Below, piece after piece: positions 7,719 to 14,523 of a stretch of DNA of 18,647 nucleotides (position 1 is its first letter; the number at the start of each line of letters is the position of its first letter). Under the pieces are notes generated by a model, which ran no database searches, had not been told where the DNA came from, and saw nothing but the letters and a program-made list of their open reading frames with translations. The translations under genes were made by a program, and so were the position numbers. Origin of the DNA: an uncultured Verrucomicrobia subdivision 3 bacterium (GTDB taxonomy: Bacteria > Verrucomicrobiota > Verrucomicrobiae > Limisphaerales > UBA11358); contig CAINDH010000210.1 of assembly GCA_903847285.1 (NCBI GenBank), positions 1-18,647 on the forward strand, read 5' to 3'.

Positions 7719-9161
7719 ATGAACAAGCTGTTGCTGATTGATGACGAAGAAGACGTGCGGTATTCGCTGGAACGGATTCTCGCTTCGGAGGAAATTGAAC
7801 TCGCCACCGCCGCCAGTGGTGAGGAGGGTTTGAAGGTTATTCCGAAATTCAAACCTGACCTCGTGCTCATGGATGTCCGCATGACCGGCATGACGGGTTT
7901 GGAAACCCTTCGTAAAATACGCGTCACTGATCCGAAGCTGCTCGTAATTTTGATGACTGCGTATGGCACTACGCAGACGGCCATCGAGGCGATGAAACTG
8001 GGTGCTTACGATTATCTGCTCAAGCCGTTTGACATTCCCAAACTTAAGGAGCTTATCGCCAGCGCGCTTAAGGCCGCGCGCGATATGAAACAAGTTGTGT
8101 CATATCAGCCGCTGTTGGCATCGGAAGATTACGAGCTTGGCATCATCGGTCGCAGCGGACCGATGCAACAGGTCTTTAAGCTCGTCGGCCAAATTTCCGC
8201 CACGGATGCCACCGCACTTATCACCGGCGAAAGTGGCACCGGCAAGGAGCTCGCCGCTCGCGCCATCTATCATCATAGCGACCGCGCGCAACAGCCATTC
8301 CTCGCCGTCAACTGCGCGGCGATTCCCGAACAACTGCTCGAAAGCGAATTGTTCGGCCACGAGCGCGGCGCGTTCACCGGGGCCGCCGTCCAGCGCATCG
8401 GCAAATTTGAGCAATGCAACAAAGGCACGATTTTCCTCGATGAAATCGGCGACATGACGCCGGCCACACAGACAAAAATTCTTCGCGTGCTGCAATCCGG
8501 CACTTTTGAACGCGTCGGCGGCAACGCGCCTATCAAGGTGGACGTTCGCGTCATCGCCGCCACCAACAAGCCGCTGGAAGCCGCCGTCGCTGCGAAACAG
8601 TTCCGCGAAGATTTATTTTACCGCCTAAATGTCGTGCGCATTCATCTGCCGCCGCTGCGCGAACGTCGCGATGACATTCCGCTGCTTGTAAATTATTTCC
8701 TGGAAAAAATTGCCCGCGAACAAGGTCGTCAGCCCAAGTCCATCGCCATCGCCGCCGGCAAGCTGCTGGAAAAATACCACTGGCCCGGCAACGTTCGTGA
8801 ATTGGAAAACGCCATCCGGCGCGCCCTCGTCCTCGCCAAGAGCGACGCGATTTTGTCTGGAGATTTGCCGCCGGAAATTTCCGGAGCCGCCACCGGCGTG
8901 GCTGCGCCACCTGCCACCACCGGTGCGGCTGAGGCCGCCGCGACGGATGCCGCCGCCATCGCGCGCCAGTTATTTCAATGGGCCAAGCGCGATCCAAAAT
9001 TGAAAATCATTCCCGCCGTCGAACGCGAACTGGTGATTCAAGCCTTGAAGGAGACAAACAATAATCAAGTGCACGCCGCCAAAATGCTGGGCATCACCCG
9101 CGCCACCTTGCGGAAGCGGATTGAGAAATTCGGGATTCAGCGCGAGTTGAACGTAAAATGA
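7719..9161 (+). CDS. NtrC-family sigma-54-dependent response regulator
   Basis: DNA-binding activator that, once phosphorylated, uses ATP to open sigma-54 RNA polymerase promoters. It has 480 residues. The receiver domain covers 1-120 with acidic D8/D9, phospho-acceptor D52, T80 and K102. The AAA+ domain runs from about 141 to 375 with Walker A GESGTGKE (170-177), the sigma-54 contact loop GAFTGA (217-222), Walker B TIFLDE (237-242) and GNVRELEN. A low-complexity Ala/Pro/Thr linker (about 388-418) leads to a Fis-type helix-turn-helix near the C-terminus (NNNQVHAAKMLGITRATLRKRI). All catalytic motifs are intact. Its stop overlaps the start of the following membrane protein gene (ATGA). No kinase gene is adjacent; the hybrid kinase upstream is separated by lgt-miaA on the other strand. 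The start is ATG, divergent from lgt with a 125-bp gap. Confidence 0.94.
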   Translation: MNKLLLIDDEEDVRYSLERILASEEIELATAASGEEGLKVIPKFKPDLVLMDVRMTGMTGLETLRKIRVTDPKLLVILMTAYGTTQTAIEAMKLGAYDYLLKPFDIPKLKELIASALKAARDMKQVVSYQPLLASEDYELGIIGRSGPMQQVFKLVGQISATDATALITGESGTGKELAARAIYHHSDRAQQPFLAVNCAAIPEQLLESELFGHERGAFTGAAVQRIGKFEQCNKGTIFLDEIGDMTPATQTKILRVLQSGTFERVGGNAPIKVDVRVIAATNKPLEAAVAAKQFREDLFYRLNVVRIHLPPLRERRDDIPLLVNYFLEKIAREQGRQPKSIAIAAGKLLEKYHWPGNVRELENAIRRALVLAKSDAILSGDLPPEISGAATGVAAPPATTGAAEAAATDAAAIARQLFQWAKRDPKLKIIPAVERELVIQALKETNNNQVHAAKMLGITRATLRKRIEKFGIQRELNVK

Positions 9162-10585
9162 ATCCGGCGAACAATTCCGAGCGGAGTTGGATGCCGCTGG
9201 CGGTCAGCGTTTTCGCCGCTTGGATTATCGCGGCCTTGCTTTCGGATTTTGTGCTTTATGCGGATGGCGCGCATGAGTTCATCAAGGTTTTAGAAAAGCA
9301 GGATTTCATGTCGCTCTGGTGGTCGCAACATTTTGCATATTGGACTTATGAAATCCCGCTGGTGTTGGCGATCAAGCTGGGCGTTACCGATTTATCCTGG
9401 TTGCGGTTTGCCTATGGCGTGGGTTGTCTGCTGCCGTGGCCGCTGGCGCTAACTATCTGCTGGCGGATTTCGCCAAAAAATTTCTGGCTGGCGGCGGCGG
9501 GATGTGCGGCGGGCTACTTGAACGGAGCCTATATGCCGGTGGGGCAGCACTGCGTGACTCACGCGATGTTTTGGCCGGCACTATTTGTTCTGCTGTTCGC
9601 GCAGCCAATCAAGTTTGGCTCGGCGCTGGTATTGCTGGCCATGGCCACCGGGCTCCAATTTGGATACGAGTCGCAGACATTTTTTTCGATGCCGCTTTTT
9701 GGTCTGGCACTGTGGCGGGCGTATCAGGAAAAACTCGCAAGCCGACAGGTGGCCTGGGTTTATTTTTTGGTGATCGCCGTTTTGTTTTTCTCCAGCGTGT
9801 TGAACGGTGTGTTTTCGTTGCTGATGCCGGAAGCGCCGGCCAACCTTCAAGGCTTCAAAAAGGGAACATTGGCTATGTTGACCAATCCCGGCTGGACGGT
9901 TGGATTGACCATGCTGCTGGGTTTGCTGGCGGTGCTGGCGTGTGCCTCGGAAAAAATCTGGCGGGCGATGACCAGTCTGGGCGGGTTTGGTTTTACCGTC
10001 ATCGGCATCTTGATTTGGGGCAGCTGGCCGGTGCTGGCTTCAAATCAACTGGACACGGGCGTGCAATACGACCATCGCTCGATGAATTTATTCGTGCCCA
10101 TGGCGCTGCTACCGCTGGGCTGGATTTTGGCCTTTCGCTCTGATTGGCTGACGCCTTATGTCACCCGATTAAAATCATTGGTTGCCGTTTTGCTGCTGGC
10201 GCAATCATTGTGGCATTTTTCATGCGCCTGTCTTTGGTATAGCGACACGGTTTCCATGCGCCAGATATTGACGACGAAGCAAGGTATTTACCCAGTGCAC
10301 GGCACCTTGATGGCGGCTCACGGGATGCTTGGGCGCGATTTACGGGCTGATGCCATTGGCGGGCGCTTTGATTGGTCGTGGCCGTGCCTGAGCATCGCCC
10401 TCTCGCCAAAACATGATGTCGGCTGCCTGATTTGCTCGGAACTTTTTTTGGATCCAGTCATGCGGCAACGTTGTTGGCAGCCATTTGATCCATTTCAGCC
10501 CGCCACGCTGCCGAAACTGGAGCGGTATGGGATTAATTATTCAAACTATACGGCAAAGCTTCAGCAGCAACTGACACCAAATTAG
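9158..10585 (+). CDS. Polytopic membrane protein of unknown function, about 12 TM
   Basis: I do not recognise the family. The 475 residues contain about twelve hydrophobic segments between residues 12 and 365, followed by a soluble tail of about 100 residues with several Cys (CLS, CLICSE, RCW). The first loop after TM1 holds acidic residues (FVLYADGAHEF), and a conserved-looking YDHRSMNLF stretch precedes TM11. This layout (many TMs, acidic first outer loop, soluble C-terminus) recalls GT-C lipid-sugar glycosyltransferases, but that is only a structural analogy. No signal peptide or transporter motif is evident. Its ATG overlaps the stop of the NtrC-type regulator by ATGA, so the two are co-translated and perhaps functionally linked. 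No terminator is seen after it, and the rpmH promoter follows within about 30 bases. Confidence 0.85.
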   Translation: MNPANNSERSWMPLAVSVFAAWIIAALLSDFVLYADGAHEFIKVLEKQDFMSLWWSQHFAYWTYEIPLVLAIKLGVTDLSWLRFAYGVGCLLPWPLALTICWRISPKNFWLAAAGCAAGYLNGAYMPVGQHCVTHAMFWPALFVLLFAQPIKFGSALVLLAMATGLQFGYESQTFFSMPLFGLALWRAYQEKLASRQVAWVYFLVIAVLFFSSVLNGVFSLLMPEAPANLQGFKKGTLAMLTNPGWTVGLTMLLGLLAVLACASEKIWRAMTSLGGFGFTVIGILIWGSWPVLASNQLDTGVQYDHRSMNLFVPMALLPLGWILAFRSDWLTPYVTRLKSLVAVLLLAQSLWHFSCACLWYSDTVSMRQILTTKQGIYPVHGTLMAAHGMLGRDLRADAIGGRFDWSWPCLSIALSPKHDVGCLICSELFLDPVMRQRCWQPFDPFQPATLPKLERYGINYSNYTAKLQQQLTPN

Positions 10586-10612
10586 ATGAAGCGAAATGCG
10601 TAAAAGCCTGTC

Positions 10613-10640
10613 TTGACGCAAGACACTTTGTTGTTATTCT
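10613..10640 (+). promoter_or_regulatory. Sigma-70-type promoter of the rpmH cluster
   Basis: TTGACG (10613-10618) and TATTCT (10635-10640) are separated by 16 bases and match the -35 and -10 consensus at five and four of six positions. Transcription would start near 10647, giving a leader of about 37 bases before rpmH. Position in the only gap before this highly expressed cluster supports the call. The boxes are seen; activity is inferred. Confidence 0.65.
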
Positions 10641-10683
10641 CACCAACTCATTATTTGGCCGCAGGCCAGTTTGATTTAATTTT

Positions 10684-10821
10684 ATGAAACGCCAGTATCA
10701 ACCGTCGAAAGTCCGCCGTAAACGCCAGCACGGATTCTTGAACCGCAACTCCACCAAGAGCGGCAAGGCCACCCTGGCTAACCGCCGCCGTAACGGCCGC
10801 AAGCGCCTCACGCCGGTTTGA
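10684..10821 (+). CDS. rpmH: 50S ribosomal protein L34
   Basis: Small basic protein of the large ribosomal subunit, 45 residues, the usual length for L34. The sequence starts [19 protein letters not shown] and ends [11 protein letters not shown], with the family's KRxxQPSxxRRxRxHGF start and the RRxxGRKRL end both visible. It opens the conserved rpmH-rnpA-yidD-yidC-khpB run behind a good promoter. The ATG is preceded by GATTTAATTTT rather than a Shine-Dalgarno. rnpA starts four bases after its stop, as is common for this pair. Confidence 0.97.
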   Translation: MKRQYQPSKVRRKRQHGFLNRNSTKSGKATLANRRRNGRKRLTPV

Positions 10822-10825
10822 TTTC

Positions 10826-11194
10826 GTGAACGCCGCGTCGAAACGCCTGCGCTTGGGCCGCCCCTCGCGGCTCGCGCAAAGCCGCGATTTCGCGCGTGTT
10901 CGGCAGCAGGGCGAACGACTCACCCTCGGTTGCCTCATAGCCAACTGGAGTAAGTTACCACTTGGCTGTTCGCCCAAACTGGGTGTTGTCACCAGCAAAA
11001 AAATCGGCGATGCCCCCGTTCGCAGCCGCGCCCGGAGGTTGCTTCGTGAAAGTTTCCGGCTGCATCAGCATGAATTTACCCAGCCGATTGAATTGGTCCT
11101 GGTTGCGCGCAATTCCATTGCCCAAAAAGATTTTGCCGGAGTGGAAAAAGATTTTCTCGCCGCGCTGAAACGCGCGAACTTGCTGAAGAACTGA
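10826..11194 (+). CDS. rnpA: Ribonuclease P protein component
   Basis: Protein subunit that assists the RNase P RNA in removing 5' leaders from pre-tRNAs. It has 122 residues, the usual length. Visible features are the basic N-terminus leading to LAQSRDFARVRQQGER (usual form RxxxF..V...G.R), GVVTSKKIGDAPVRSRARR, in which RSRARRLLRESFR replaces the common RNRxKRxxRE RNA-binding helix, and LVLVARNSIAQKDF. The start is GTG at 10826, four bases after the rpmH stop; it fits the expected N-terminal length, and translation probably depends on ribosomes arriving from rpmH. yidD follows with a three-base gap. Confidence 0.93.
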   Translation: MNAASKRLRLGRPSRLAQSRDFARVRQQGERLTLGCLIANWSKLPLGCSPKLGVVTSKKIGDAPVRSRARRLLRESFRLHQHEFTQPIELVLVARNSIAQKDFAGVEKDFLAALKRANLLKN

Positions 11195-11197
11195 ACC

Positions 11198-11470
11198 GTG
11201 AATCCGCTCCAGCACATTTTGATTTTCGCCGTGCGCGCGTATCGCCTCACGATTTCTCCGGCGCAGATTTTTTTATTTGGTGCCGGCGGATGTCGTTTCA
11301 CGCCGAGCTGTTCGCAATACATGGTGGACGCGGTGCAGACGCACGGTGCGTTGAGCGGCAGTGCGCTAGCGGCAAAACGAATTTGTCGCTGCAATCCGTG
11401 GGGCGGCCGTGGTCACGATCCAGTCCCGGAAAAGCCGTGCGCGATTCACGCCTCACGCCTCACTATTTAA
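11198..11470 (+). CDS. yidD: Membrane protein insertion efficiency factor YidD
   Basis: Small membrane-associated protein that helps YidC insert inner-membrane proteins. The 90 residues carry the family marks: an amphipathic N-terminus (MNPLQHILIFAVRAYRLTISP), the CRFTPSCSQYMVDAV block and the CRCNPWGGRGHDPVP end. A short nonconserved tail (EKPCAIHASRLTI) follows. The start is GTG at 11198, three bases after rnpA, the second GTG start in a row in this operon. The yidC ATG follows the stop by four bases, so the partner genes are adjacent as usual. Confidence 0.93.
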   Translation: MNPLQHILIFAVRAYRLTISPAQIFLFGAGGCRFTPSCSQYMVDAVQTHGALSGSALAAKRICRCNPWGGRGHDPVPEKPCAIHASRLTI

Positions 11471-11474
11471 TTTC

Positions 11475-13334
11475 ATGGATAAAACAGGAATCATCGTCGT
11501 ATCTATCTGCGTCTTGCTGCTCGGTTGGTGGTTTGTAGATCAGCGAAAATTGGAAGTAGAACGCGCCCACTGGCGGCAGACCAATGACCTTGCCCAAGTG
11601 CAGGCGCAACTCGTCGCTGCTGCGAACGGAAGCAATGCTCCTGCCGCAACTGTTGCAGCCGTAAACACCGCGACTACTGCCGTCATGCCCGTGTTCGACA
11701 CGAACACGCCTGAGCAAACCATCGTGCGGACGAATGGTCGGGCCCGCTACACCTTCACCTCGCGTGGCGGCGGCTTGAAACTGGTCGAGATGCTCGACTA
11801 TCCGGAAACGATCTCCGCACGCTGGAAGGGGAAGATTCATAACGCCGCAATGCTCGCCTCGCTGAATACCAAAGCAGCGGTTCCCGTGCTCGCGGTGCTG
11901 GGCGATGCTAGTTTGATCGGCGATGGCAATTTTACTTTGACCGCATCTGGCAACGGCGTGCACGCAGAAAAAACGCTCGCGAACGGCCTCGTGCTGGCAA
12001 AGGAATTTCAGTTCAGCTCCAATTTTCTCGTCAACGCAAACGTGAGTTTGAAGAACACTTCCGGCCAGCCGATCTCGTTGCCAGCGCAGGAAATCGTCGT
12101 CGGCACGGCTACGCCGATGGATGCGGATGACGTGGGCAATCTTTGGGGCGCGCTGTGGTGCGATGGCACTAACGCGACGGATAATCCGGTGACGGCGTTT
12201 TCTGGCGCCGGTTTTAGCTGCTCGCGGGGCGTGCCGAAAACCGAGATCCGCGTGGGTGCGGGCAATGTGGCATGGGCGTCGGCGCACAATCAATTCTTCG
12301 CGGTCATGGCCATGACCAAAACCAACGAGCCGGCTCACGAAATGGTCGCGCGCCCGGTGACGTTGCCGCGTTTTGAAGATGCTGGCACGGCGACGAATTC
12401 ACCCGCCCCGCAAGGCGTGCAGACTGCGCTTGTCTATCCGGCGCAAACGCTCACTGCAAATTCATCCTTGGAACGGCAAATCGTCTTGTTCGCTGGGCCG
12501 AAAGAATTTCGCACGCTGGCGGTCATTGGTGCGGATTACAAAAACAACGCTGATCAAGTAATGAATTGGGGCACGGGCTTCGCGAGCTTCTGGGGCGTCG
12601 GCACATTCTTCGCCAAGCTCCTGCTGTCTGGCATGAACGCGTTGCACGATCTGACCACGCTGGGCTATGGCTGGACGATTGTGCTGATTACGATTCTCAT
12701 CAAGGCATTGTTCTGGCCCCTGACCGCAGCGAGCACGCGTTCGATGAAAAAGATGGCTGCGCTCCAACCGGAGATGGCCGCGCTAAAGGAAAAATATAAG
12801 GACGATCAGCAGAAATTTGTCCAGAAGCAGATGGAGCTTTGGAAAAAAAACAAGGTCAGCCCCATGAGCGGATGTTTGCCGATGCTGGTGCAGATGCCGG
12901 TGTTCATCGGCTTCTTCATCATGATCCGCAGCGCGATTGAATTGCGTGGCGCGAGTTTTCTGTGGGCGGCGGATTTGTCCAAGCCTGACACTCTCTTCAT
13001 GATTCCGGGCATCACTTTTATTCCCTTCCTCAGCGCGCCAGATGGCAGCGGTATGCCATTCAACCTGCTGCCGTTGTTCATGGGGGGCGCAATGCTCTGG
13101 CAGTCGCACCTCACGCCCGCCTCTCCCGGTATGGACCCTGCGCAGCAAAAGATGATGCGCTGGTTGCCGGCGATTTTCATTTTGTTCCTCTACAACTATT
13201 CGTCCGGCCTCGCGCTCTACTGGACGGTTAACAACCTGCTCACCATTTTGCAGACCAAGCTGACGAAGGCGAACACGCCGGCGGCCGTTGCCGCAACTCC
13301 GGAATTGACGGCCGCGCCCAAAAAGAAAAAATAG
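11475..13334 (+). CDS. yidC: Membrane protein insertase YidC/Oxa1
   Basis: Inner-membrane insertase that works alone or with SecYEG to insert and fold membrane proteins. It has 619 residues. TM1 lies at about 2-20 (DKTGIIVVSICVLLLGWWFV), followed by a low-complexity Ala/Thr stretch and a large periplasmic beta domain (about 85-350) typical of Gram-negative YidC. The conserved Oxa1 core spans about 366-600, with the STRSMKKM loop carrying the groove Arg (Arg422), the coiled cytoplasmic hairpin (LQPEMAALKEKYKDDQQKF), PMLVQMPVFIGFF and LYWTVNNLLTILQ. The tail ends in PKKKK, a basic end that may touch the ribosome (inference). I chose the ATG at 11475, which starts with the TM1 sequence; an in-frame start 22 codons earlier lies inside yidD and would add a nonconserved basic extension. 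Confidence 0.95.
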   Translation: MDKTGIIVVSICVLLLGWWFVDQRKLEVERAHWRQTNDLAQVQAQLVAAANGSNAPAATVAAVNTATTAVMPVFDTNTPEQTIVRTNGRARYTFTSRGGGLKLVEMLDYPETISARWKGKIHNAAMLASLNTKAAVPVLAVLGDASLIGDGNFTLTASGNGVHAEKTLANGLVLAKEFQFSSNFLVNANVSLKNTSGQPISLPAQEIVVGTATPMDADDVGNLWGALWCDGTNATDNPVTAFSGAGFSCSRGVPKTEIRVGAGNVAWASAHNQFFAVMAMTKTNEPAHEMVARPVTLPRFEDAGTATNSPAPQGVQTALVYPAQTLTANSSLERQIVLFAGPKEFRTLAVIGADYKNNADQVMNWGTGFASFWGVGTFFAKLLLSGMNALHDLTTLGYGWTIVLITILIKALFWPLTAASTRSMKKMAALQPEMAALKEKYKDDQQKFVQKQMELWKKNKVSPMSGCLPMLVQMPVFIGFFIMIRSAIELRGASFLWAADLSKPDTLFMIPGITFIPFLSAPDGSGMPFNLLPLFMGGAMLWQSHLTPASPGMDPAQQKMMRWLPAIFILFLYNYSSGLALYWTVNNLLTILQTKLTKANTPAAVAATPELTAAPKKKK

Positions 13335-13385
13335 CGCCGTGATCCAGCGGTATTTTTAATTTTGCTTTCTTAATTTTTAATTTCT

Positions 13386-13838
13386 ATGCCCGCGCAACCT
13401 AAAGAAATTGTTGAAAAAATCCTCGGCTCGCTGGGTTTCCCGGTGACCGTGGCGGAAAAAACGTTTGATGGTGAACTCACGCTCGACGTAACGACCGAGG
13501 ACTCTGGTAGGCTCATTGGTCGCCAAGGTCAGACGCTTGCCGACTTGCAATACCTCACCAACCGCATCTTGTTCCAGCAGGACCAGGGCGCGCCGAAAGT
13601 GACCGTGGATGTCGGTGGCTATCGCACGCAAGCGCGTGATGTCCTGATCAAGAAGGCCAAAGATGCCGCCGAAAAAGTCCGCCGCTATGGCGACGCCGTT
13701 GAGCTCGAGCCGATGGGTTCCTTCGACCGCCGCATCGTGCATCAAGCCTTGCGCGATGACCCGGATGTGGAAAGCCACAGCGTCGAAGTGGAAGGCACGG
13801 AAAAGAAAGTCCTCATCCTGCGCCCGAAGCGGCGGTAG
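13386..13838 (+). CDS. khpB: KH-R3H RNA-binding protein KhpB (Jag), short form
   Basis: Cytoplasmic RNA-binding protein, encoded after yidC in many bacteria. The 150 residues hold a KH domain with a GxxG loop (SGRLIGRQGQTLADLQ, about 40-55) and a C-terminal R3H domain (MGSFDRRIVHQAL, with the R-x3-H pair). The N-terminal Jag_N domain of Firmicutes proteins is absent, which makes it shorter than the 200 or more residues seen there; this short form is known in other phyla. The ATG is preceded by two copies of TTTTTAATTT and has no Shine-Dalgarno. It is 51 bases after yidC with no clear terminator between, so it is probably cotranscribed. A structured region and a bidirectional terminator follow. 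Confidence 0.9.
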   Translation: MPAQPKEIVEKILGSLGFPVTVAEKTFDGELTLDVTTEDSGRLIGRQGQTLADLQYLTNRILFQQDQGAPKVTVDVGGYRTQARDVLIKKAKDAAEKVRRYGDAVELEPMGSFDRRIVHQALRDDPDVESHSVEVEGTEKKVLILRPKRR

Positions 13839-13841
13839 CAT

Positions 13842-13914
13842 TTGAAGCCGGAATCGGAACGCTATCCAGCTTGATAAAGCTTGGCGCAGTAAGGTGAAAA
13901 TTTTACGGCTTCAA
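13842..13914. other. Structured intergenic element: 9-bp outer stem enclosing a hairpin
   Basis: TTGAAGCCG (13842-13850) and CGGCTTCAA (13906-13914) pair perfectly and enclose 55 bases. Inside, 13866-13884 forms a second hairpin: CC plus AGCTT, loop GATA, AAGCT, a bulged T, then GG. A weak A/T palindrome (13894-13906) borders the right outer arm. The left arm starts four bases after the khpB stop, so it would lie in the 3' untranslated part of the operon mRNA. GGTGAAAATTT at 13893-13903 recurs at 13946-13956. It could be a stabilising 3' structure, a small RNA or a palindromic repeat; the sequence does not decide. Confidence 0.5.
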
Positions 13915-13965
13915 GATCAGGATTCAGAGAGGGGTGCCGATGAGTGGTGAAAATTTAAAAACAAA

Positions 13966-13993
13966 AAAGCGCGGACAATATTGTCCGCGCTTT
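13966..13993. terminator. Perfect 28-bp palindrome, bidirectional terminator
   Basis: AAAGCGCGGACAAT and its exact complement ATTGTCCGCGCTTT are joined at 13979/13980 with no spacer. An A6 run lies on the left and a T6 run on the right, so each strand ends in a U-rich tract. It stands between khpB (plus) and the lipoprotein gene (minus, stop at 14014) and would stop both transcripts. In RNA the tip would open to a small AU-rich loop. Confidence 0.9.
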
Positions 13994-14013
13994 GTTTTTT
14001 CGGTGAAAGTTTT

Positions 14014-14391
14014 CTACTCTACAATCTTCAGTGTATAGGTCTTGGAAGCCTCGCTATTCGGCTGTGGGGCAGTGCCAAAGTTGTTGTAGAGGTAGTCGAA
14101 CTTAAATTTGTAATCCACGGAGTTGGCGCCGGCGGGCACTTGCACGAGACCTTCCCAGCGGTTCCGCACCAGTGGCACCGGTCGCAGCGGTGACGGCTGG
14201 CCGTTGACGACAACGTAGGATTTGATGCTGTCCCAACGCAGCGCCTGCTGGTTGGAATTGAAGGCGACCTCGACCGGGTAGAGGTTGTTCGCATTGCGAT
14301 GCTGCTGGTTGGGCGTAAGGCGCGTGAACTGTCCAGTCGTGCAGCCAGCGAGCAGCAAGACGGGTAAAAGCATTAAAATTTTCTTCAACAT
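14014..14391 (-). CDS. Small putative lipoprotein, beta-rich
   Basis: A protein of 125 residues with no family I can name. The N-terminus MLKKILMLLPVLLLAGC is a lipoprotein signal with an LLAG|C lipobox (Cys17), so Lgt should acylate it and it would sit on the inner or outer membrane facing the periplasm. The mature part alternates beta-like segments (PVEVAFN, SYVVVNGQPSPLRPVPL, RWEGLVQVPAGANSVDYKFKFDYLY, KTYTLKIVE). The W-x-G-x-V-x-V-P-x-G ... Y-x-F-K-F-D pattern recalls Ig-like carbohydrate-binding folds of the CBM48/AMPK type, a loose resemblance. I chose the ATG at 14391 because it places the signal at the very N-terminus; an in-frame start 33 codons earlier would bury it. It is divergent from the transporter gene. 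Confidence 0.75.
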   Translation of the reverse strand: MLKKILMLLPVLLLAGCTTGQFTRLTPNQQHRNANNLYPVEVAFNSNQQALRWDSIKSYVVVNGQPSPLRPVPLVRNRWEGLVQVPAGANSVDYKFKFDYLYNNFGTAPQPNSEASKTYTLKIVE

Positions 14392-14523
14392 AGCGCGGAA
14401 GCATGACAGAAAAAGAGCTTCCTTGTAAAGTTGGATTTCCGCACTTGAACGCTTGTCTAGATTCCGCAATCCTCTGTCCGCGAATTCCAAAAACCGTTTC
14501 CAAACCAGAAGAACTTTGCATTT

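Noticed and set aside
10211..10226. Sigma-54-like site TGGCATTTTTCATGCG
   Set aside because: The GG-N10-GC spacing fits, but the rest of the consensus is poor and it lies inside the membrane-protein gene more than 450 bp from rpmH.
10586..10683. Replication origin next to rpmH
   Set aside because: The gap is only 98 bp, has no DnaA-box cluster or AT-rich unwinding region, and dnaA/dnaN are not present; it is better explained by the rpmH promoter and leader.
11463..12338. Minus-strand open frame of 291 codons
   Set aside because: It is the antisense of yidC and is Arg/His-rich without recognisable domains.
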